DNA of 64,000 nt from contig NZ_WXEW01000001.1 of NCBI RefSeq assembly GCF_009901565.1, forward strand, positions 124,001 to 188,000, given 5' to 3'. The notes under the pieces are model-generated. The model saw nothing but the letters and a program-made list of their open reading frames with translations. It searched no databases and was not told the DNA's origin. Source of the stretch: Herbidospora solisilvae. GTDB taxonomy: Bacteria > Actinomycetota > Actinomycetes > Streptosporangiales > Streptosporangiaceae. The first letter of the stretch is position 1, and every line of letters starts with the position of its first letter. Positions 59,194-64,000 of the stretch are shown here, one piece after another. The translations under genes were made by a program, and so were the position numbers.

Positions 59194-60081
59194 ATGTCCC
59201 ACGTTCTGGTCACCGGCGCCACCGGGCAGCAGGGCGGCGCGACCGCCCGCGCCCTGATCGAGGCGGGAGTGCCCGTCCGGGCGCTGGTCAGGGATCCGTC
59301 GACCGCGAAGGCGAGGGCGGTCGAGGCGCTCGGGGCCGAGCTGGTGACGGGCGACCTCTACGACCGCGGCTCGCTGGTCGCGGCGGCGCAAGGGGCCAGG
59401 GCGGTGTTCTCGGTGCAGATGCCGCCGATGGACGAGAACGGCATCGACTTCGACGGCGAGCGTGTGCAGGCCGAGAACCTGGTCGAGGCCGCGCTGGCCG
59501 CCGGGGTGCCGCAGTTCGTGCACACGGCCGTGTCGGGGGCGGCGCAGAAGATCACCCGGGAGCGGTGGGCGCACCTGCAGCCCTACTACACCACCAAGTC
59601 CGGCATCCAGGACCGGGTCCGCGAGGCGGGGTTCACCCACTGGACGCTGATCAACCCGGGCTGGTTCATGGAGAACTTCCTGCCGTCGGCGGCCTACCTG
59701 CTGCCGCGCGGCGTCGAGGGCGGCCTGGTCACGGTGCTGAAGCCGCAGACCAGGTTGTCGCTCGTCGCGGTCGACGACATCGGGCGGGCCGCCGCCGCGG
59801 CCGTGCTCGACCCCGAGCGGTTCCACGGGATCGAGCTGGAGCTGGCGAGCGACTTCCTGTCGATGACGGAGGTCGCCGCGATCCTCTCCAAGGCGCTCGG
59901 GACCGAGCTGACCGCACCCGACCTGACCGAGGAGGAGGCGCTGGCCAAGGGCATGCCCGTGTGGGCGGGCGCCTCGCACGAGCGGACCGGGGCGGTCGGG
60001 CAGCCCGCGCGACCGGAGTACGCGCGGGCGCTCGGCATCCCGCTGACCACCTTCGAGGAGTGGACCGCGAAGTATCTCTAA
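59194..60081 (+). CDS. NmrA-like NAD(P)-binding oxidoreductase
   Basis: This 295-residue atypical SDR has the Rossmann motif VTGATGQQGGATA (about 6-18), VRALVRDPS for NADP preference, and YYTTKSGIQDRVREAG, with LINPGWFMENFL. Members are quinone reductases or redox sensors. ATG at 59194 follows GAGAGGAG. It is under the palindrome shared with the divergent tetR. Its stop overlaps the convergent glycosidase gene by 4 bp. Confidence 0.92.
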   Translation: MSHVLVTGATGQQGGATARALIEAGVPVRALVRDPSTAKARAVEALGAELVTGDLYDRGSLVAAAQGARAVFSVQMPPMDENGIDFDGERVQAENLVEAALAAGVPQFVHTAVSGAAQKITRERWAHLQPYYTTKSGIQDRVREAGFTHWTLINPGWFMENFLPSAAYLLPRGVEGGLVTVLKPQTRLSLVAVDDIGRAAAAAVLDPERFHGIELELASDFLSMTEVAAILSKALGTELTAPDLTEEEALAKGMPVWAGASHERTGAVGQPARPEYARALGIPLTTFEEWTAKYL

Positions 60082-61448
60082 CCGGCGATCAGCTGGTCGC
60101 GCAGGGTGGTGCGGACGTCGCAGTTGGCCAGGGCGAACGAGTCGGCCAGGGCGATCAGCTCGTCGTCGGTGAGGCCGCGGAACAGCTCCGCGTACTCGTA
60201 GGCGAGCGGCTGGGCCACCGTCAGGTTGAGCAGCAGGGTGCGCACCCAGTCGTACTGGCCCCAGGGGTAGGGGTCGAAGCCGGGGAACTCCTCGGCGATC
60301 ATCTGGTAGAACGGGCCGGTCACCTCGGCGACGCCCTTGCCGTCGCTGCCCCACTGGTCGGCGCCCAGGCGCACCTTCTTGGCGACGAAGTCGCCGAACC
60401 GCTTCAGGTACGGGGAGTCGGGACGCACCATGACCAGGCCCTGGCGGCCCAGGTCCTTGTACATCCAGATCGACCACCCGGCGCCGTCGCGCTTGAAGAT
60501 GTCGAGCTGGTCGGCCAGCAGCCGGCGGAGTTCGGCGTCGCGGGGCTCGGAGCCGGTGTAGATGGGGCCGAACTCGCCGACCCACACGGGGGTGCCGGTG
60601 CGGGTGCAGTATTCGGTGCGCTCGGCGTACTTGGCCTCCAGGGCGGCCTTGTCCCAGTACTTCCCGGCGGTCTCGCCCGGGTAGGGGCCGCCGCCGCCCA
60701 GGCCGGGGGCGGCGTAGTCGTGGGCGACGTACACCGTGTTGTCCCACGGCTCGTCGAAGACGTCGAACTCGGTGGAGTAGGTGTTGCCGTCCAGGAACAG
60801 GATGTGCCGGTCGTCGATCGCGCGGATGGCCTCGACCAGGCGGGTGTAGAACGGGCCGACCACCTTGCGCGACTCGTCGGCGGGCTCGTTGATCGGGTTG
60901 TAGCCGGCCACCCAGGGGTTGTCCTTGTAGTGCTCGGCGATGTGCTCCCACATCTTCACCACACGGTCCTGGAAGTGGGGGTGGTCCCAGAACAGGGGAC
61001 GGTGGGTGATGTTGTCGGAGTGCCAGTGGTGGTTCTGCGAGCCGGGCAGGGCGTGCAGGTCGATGACGGTGTAGATGCCGTGCCTGGCGCACGCCTCCAC
61101 CGCCCGGTCCAGGTGTTTGAAGCCCTCGGGCTTGAACTCGAACGGCCGGGCGTCGTCCTCGAAGTGGCGGTAGTTGACGGGGAGGCGGACGCAGTTCATG
61201 CCCATCTCGGCCAGCAGCTTCGCGTCGTCCTCGTTGAAGAACGCGGTCAGCAGGCGGTCGAAGAACAGCTCGTACTTCTCGTCGCCGAGGACCTCGCGCA
61301 CCAGGCTGCGCATCAGCGCCTCGTTGCCCGAGTAGCCGGTGATGAAGTTCTCCATGTTCAGCCAGCCGCCGACCGCGACGCCGCGCAGGCGGACGGGGGT
61401 GCCCGACTCGTCGACGAACTGGCGTCCTTCGACCCGGAGGAAGGTCAT
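60078..61448 (-). CDS. GH5-family glycoside hydrolase (intracellular)
   Basis: This 456-residue cellulase-fold TIM barrel has acid/base Glu188 in GYNPINEP and nucleophile Glu292 in PVWVGEFGP, with LRGVAVGGWLNMENFITGY and NCVRLPVNYRHFED before them. No signal peptide is present and it is encoded with an ABC sugar importer, so it probably hydrolyses an imported beta-linked oligosaccharide. ATG at 61448 follows AAAGGA. Confidence 0.93.
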   Translation of the reverse strand: MTFLRVEGRQFVDESGTPVRLRGVAVGGWLNMENFITGYSGNEALMRSLVREVLGDEKYELFFDRLLTAFFNEDDAKLLAEMGMNCVRLPVNYRHFEDDARPFEFKPEGFKHLDRAVEACARHGIYTVIDLHALPGSQNHHWHSDNITHRPLFWDHPHFQDRVVKMWEHIAEHYKDNPWVAGYNPINEPADESRKVVGPFYTRLVEAIRAIDDRHILFLDGNTYSTEFDVFDEPWDNTVYVAHDYAAPGLGGGGPYPGETAGKYWDKAALEAKYAERTEYCTRTGTPVWVGEFGPIYTGSEPRDAELRRLLADQLDIFKRDGAGWSIWMYKDLGRQGLVMVRPDSPYLKRFGDFVAKKVRLGADQWGSDGKGVAEVTGPFYQMIAEEFPGFDPYPWGQYDWVRTLLLNLTVAQPLAYEYAELFRGLTDDELIALADSFALANCDVRTTLRDQLIAG

Positions 61449-61461
61449 GTGAGGGGTTCCT

Positions 61462-62259
61462 TTACTTGATGGCACCGGCCGACAGGCCGCGTTCGAACAG
61501 GCCCTGGAGGCAGAGGTAGGCCACGATCTCGGGGATCGCGGTGATGACCGCGCTGGCCAGGACCTTGGTCTGGTCGTTGCTGAACTGGCTGACGAAGAAC
61601 TGCGGCAGCAGCGTCACGGTCTGCTGGGCCGGGTCCTGGATGAGGACCAGCGGCAGCAGGTAGGCGTTCCACGAGCCGATCAGGGTCAGCACCACGATCG
61701 CGGCGGCGATCGGCCGCGTCATGGGGATGATGATGTAGCGGAAGGAGGTGAACGTGCTCGCGCCGTCGATGCGGGCGGCGTCGAACAGCGCGTCGGGCAC
61801 GCCGTCGACGAACCGGCGGGCGATCAGCACGGTGAAGGGGATCTGCAGCGCGGCCAGCGGCAGCACGACCGCCCAGTAGGTGTCGTAGACGCCGAGGGCC
61901 AGCGTCGTGGCGAACAGCGGGGTGAGCAGGACGACCTCGGGCAGCGTGAGCGCGGCCAGGATCATCCAGAAGTAGACCTCCTTGCGGCGCACGCGCAGCT
62001 TGGAGAACCCGAAGGCGGCGAGCATCGTCAGGACGTACACGATGGCGATCGTCGAGACCGAGATGATGACGCTGCTCTTGAAGAACGTGCCGATCGTGCC
62101 GACCTCGAACACCGCCCGGTAGTTGCCCCAGCCCTCCCCCGCCAGCGAGCCCTGGACCATCACGACCAGGGGGAACAGGTAGGGGATGACCATCGCGGTG
62201 ACCAGGATCTGCAGCAGCAGCCTGGCCGACGGGCGGCGGGCCTCAAACACCGCTCTCAC
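61462..62259 (-). CDS. ABC sugar importer permease (MalG-like)
   Basis: This 265-residue binding-protein-dependent permease has six helices and the EAA loop DAARIDGASTFTSFRYIIIP (about 160-179) that contacts the ATPase. It matches the carbohydrate uptake transporter-1 MalG type. It lies 13 bp upstream of the GH5 gene and overlaps the other permease gene by 17 bp. Confidence 0.94.
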   Translation of the reverse strand: MRAVFEARRPSARLLLQILVTAMVIPYLFPLVVMVQGSLAGEGWGNYRAVFEVGTIGTFFKSSVIISVSTIAIVYVLTMLAAFGFSKLRVRRKEVYFWMILAALTLPEVVLLTPLFATTLALGVYDTYWAVVLPLAALQIPFTVLIARRFVDGVPDALFDAARIDGASTFTSFRYIIIPMTRPIAAAIVVLTLIGSWNAYLLPLVLIQDPAQQTVTLLPQFFVSQFSNDQTKVLASAVITAIPEIVAYLCLQGLFERGLSAGAIK

Positions 62260-63196
62260 CGTCCTTCCGGTTCGATCGGGCGGCGACGGCGATGGCGCCG
62301 AGCAGAGCCAGCACGAGGAGCATGATCGACAGTGCCGCCCCGTAGCCGACGTGGGCGCTGGGGATGCTGATCCGGTAGATGTAGGTGCCGAGGAACTCGG
62401 TGGCGTAGTTGGGGCCGCCGATCGTCACCAGGTAGGGGATGTCGAAGGTCTTCAGCGCGCCGATCACGCTGAGCATGGCGAGCGCCACCGTGGTGCTCCG
62501 CACGCCGGGCCAGACGATGCTGACCAGGGTGCGCAGGTTGCTGGCGCCGTCGGTGCGGGCGGCCTCCAGCACCTCGGGGTCGATCTGGCCCATCGCGGCG
62601 TAGTAGAGCACGAAGGTCAGACCGGTGAAGTTCCAGACGGTGATGAACATGATCACCGGCATGGCGGTGCTCGACTGGGCCAGCCAGGGCTGGGAGAGGA
62701 AGCCCAGGCCGACGTGGTCGAGGAACCAGTTGAGCTGGCCGTCGGCGGCGAACATCTGCCGGAAGACCGGCGCCATGGTCGCCGGCGCGATGACGACCGG
62801 GGTGAACACGATCACCTTGTAGACGGTGGCGAGCCGCACCTTCGAGTGCAGCAGCGCCGCGAAGGTGAAGCCGATCGCGGTCTGCGCGGTGAAGGTCACC
62901 AGGAAGAAGATCACGGTGTGCCAGATGGCCTGCCAGAAGATCGGGTCGACCAGGATGTCCTGGTAGTTCTGCAGGCCCACCGAGGTCGGGGTGGGGCTGG
63001 TGCCGTCCCAGTCGAGGGTGGACAGGTAGCCCGTCTCGCCGATGCAGTAGTAGAGGATGCCGACCACGAAGACGAACGCGGGCAGGATCCACGGAAGGCC
63101 GGAGGGGCGGATCGCCCCGCTCCGGGAACCAGGTCCCGGAGCGGAGGATCCGGAAGGACGGCGTGCCCCGGTCTTCGATGTGGTCGTGGAGGTCAA
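62243..63196 (-). CDS. ABC sugar importer permease (MalF-like)
   Basis: This 317-residue permease has a polar N-terminal extension, six helices and the EAA loop LEAARTDGASNLRTLVSIVWP (about 227-247). It is the MalF-type partner of the next permease and follows the solute-binding protein gene by 18 nt. No ATPase gene is in view; actinobacterial systems often share the MsiK ATPase encoded elsewhere. Confidence 0.94.
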   Translation of the reverse strand: MTSTTTSKTGARRPSGSSAPGPGSRSGAIRPSGLPWILPAFVFVVGILYYCIGETGYLSTLDWDGTSPTPTSVGLQNYQDILVDPIFWQAIWHTVIFFLVTFTAQTAIGFTFAALLHSKVRLATVYKVIVFTPVVIAPATMAPVFRQMFAADGQLNWFLDHVGLGFLSQPWLAQSSTAMPVIMFITVWNFTGLTFVLYYAAMGQIDPEVLEAARTDGASNLRTLVSIVWPGVRSTTVALAMLSVIGALKTFDIPYLVTIGGPNYATEFLGTYIYRISIPSAHVGYGAALSIMLLVLALLGAIAVAARSNRKDGESGV

Positions 63197-63214
63197 GGGT
63201 TCCGTCCTCGGGGG

Positions 63215-64000
63215 TTACTTGATCTTCGAAGCGGTGTCCTGCAGCGTGGCCGCGGCCTCCTCGGGAGTGGCCTCCCCGGCCGCCACCGTGGTGGACGCGA
63301 CGCCGATCGCGGTCTGCAGGTCGGCGACCACCGTGGCGAGGCGCGGCTCGTCCGACTTGCCGGCGTCGGAGATCAGCTTCTCCAGCGCGGGCTTCTGCAC
63401 CTCGGGGTTGACCAGCTTGACCGCGTCCCAGTTGGGCTGGGCGCTGACGAGGGCGGGGATGTCGTTGAGGATGTCGGCGACCGCCTGCTGGCCCTCGGCG
63501 GAGGTGCCGAGCCAGGTCGCGAAGGTGGTGGCGGCGGCGATGTTCTTCGACTTCTGGTTCACGGCCAGGCCGAAGTCGGCGTCGCCGTAGAGGGAGCCGA
63601 CGTTGCCGGTGCCCGCGATGTCGGGGAAGGCGATGGGGAGCTGGGTGAACGGCTTGGGGTCGGCGACGCCGGCGCCGGAGATGGCGGCCGTCATGCCCTC
63701 GACGGTGGAGTACTGCATGTACCAGCTGCCCATCATGACCATGGCGTACTTGCCGGACATGAAGCCGTTGTTGGCGTCGGGGTACTGCTGGGTGCCGAGC
63801 GCGCCCTCCTGCATGATCCCGTCGTCGAACAGGCCCTTCCACAGGGTCAGCGCCTTGACGATCGTCGGGTCGGTCCAGGGCACCTCCTTCTTGAGGGCCT
63901 TCTCCCACACGCCCGGCTGGACGTTGTTGGAGATCGCCTGGAGGGTGTCCTCGTTGAACGCGGTCTGGGCGGCGCCCTGCACGAAGCAGCCGACGTTGTT
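63215..64000 (-). CDS. Extracellular sugar-binding protein, C-terminal part
   Basis: The visible 261 residues are the C-terminal two thirds of a family 1 solute-binding protein: GFMSGKYAMVMMGSWYMQY, LAVNQKSKNIAAATTFATWLGTSAEGQQA and a final helix. The signal peptide and start lie beyond the window. It heads the importer operon (binding protein, MalF-like, MalG-like, GH5) and fixes its substrate, which is not predictable from this fragment. Confidence 0.92.
   Translation of the reverse strand, partial: NNVGCFVQGAAQTAFNEDTLQAISNNVQPGVWEKALKKEVPWTDPTIVKALTLWKGLFDDGIMQEGALGTQQYPDANNGFMSGKYAMVMMGSWYMQYSTVEGMTAAISGAGVADPKPFTQLPIAFPDIAGTGNVGSLYGDADFGLAVNQKSKNIAAATTFATWLGTSAEGQQAVADILNDIPALVSAQPNWDAVKLVNPEVQKPALEKLISDAGKSDEPRLATVVADLQTAIGVASTTVAAGEATPEEAAATLQDTASKIK

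Noticed and set aside
1-64000. Search for CRISPR arrays, transposases, phage genes, restriction-modification or other named defence systems
   Set aside because: No regularly spaced repeats, IS ends, structural phage genes, methylase/nuclease pairs or abortive-infection domains were recognised; the MoxR-VWA operon lacks accompanying defence effectors.

Overview
The window is 64 kb of very GC-rich chromosomal DNA from a filamentous-type actinomycete. The evidence is strongly GC-biased third codon positions, frequent GTG starts, rbpA behind a sigma-R-type promoter, a BTAD/SARP regulator, a TipAS-type MerR regulator, a fused SecD-SecF, and a SAM-IV and a TPP riboswitch. A Streptosporangiales-like host is my best guess but family-level placement is weak. 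I see no transposase, prophage, CRISPR array, rRNA or intact tRNA. One tyrosine recombinase is present.

Layout. 0-9.6 kb: an SMR efflux protein, a DUF952 protein, a LuxR/DesK-type two-component system, DedA, a hemerythrin, a three-gene drug-type ABC exporter, a secreted RNase Sa-like enzyme with an adjacent barstar, and small SRPBCC and DUF3224 proteins. 9.6-10.5 kb is non-coding and carries one copy of a structured 29-nt element. 10.5-15.5 kb: a membrane L7/L12-like protein, a cupin, the tyrosine recombinase, the TipAS MerR regulator, a HAD hydrolase and a DUF4037 protein. 15.5-22.4 kb: an acetyltransferase, purB, a large RND pump divergent from MarR, and an SDR. 22.4-34 kb: the second copy of the 29-nt element, PPOX, aldo/keto reductase, alpha/beta hydrolase, WYL and DeoR regulators, MFS, TauE, a DUF2268 protease, an acyl-CoA dehydrogenase/thioesterase/alcohol dehydrogenase operon with its TetR, and a kinase-like membrane protein. 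34-37 kb: a moxR-DUF58-VWA operon. 37-44.5 kb: secDF (frameshifted), a DksA-like protein, two RNA methyltransferases, GDPD, MFS and rbpA. 44.6-53.2 kb: ligA, a GlxA-type regulator, DUF6010, TPP riboswitch-tenA, a SARP divergent from a hydrolase, and a cis-prenyltransferase. 53.5-58.6 kb: a nitroreductase-hemerythrin fusion, a trpB-trpA-gntR operon, and a SAM-IV riboswitch with a class V aminotransferase. 58.5-64 kb: TetR divergent from an NmrA-like oxidoreductase, then a GH5 glycosidase and an ABC sugar importer cut by the window end.

Regulatory logic is unusually readable here. (i) Two exact matches (upstream of the ABC exporter and the recombinase) and two degenerate matches (PPOX, ligA) to the LexA-independent actinobacterial DNA-damage promoter TGTCRGTG-N8-TANNNT, controlled in mycobacteria by PafBC, each sit 7-8 nt before the start codon. 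(ii) The TipAS MerR gene and the DUF2268 protease gene 17 kb away carry the same dyad inside a 19-bp-spacer promoter, suggesting a two-gene MerR regulon. (iii) Self-explaining palindromes mark the TetR/acyl-CoA dehydrogenase, GntR/trpBA, DeoR and TetR/NmrA units. (iv) At least a dozen genes have a -10-like TANNNT hexamer 6-8 nt before the start codon with no Shine-Dalgarno, the signature of leaderless mRNAs; I used this to choose starts.

Other notable points are a G/C skew reversal beginning near 11 kb that does not follow coding strand, many overlapping convergent gene ends, and a probable 2-bp deletion in secDF.
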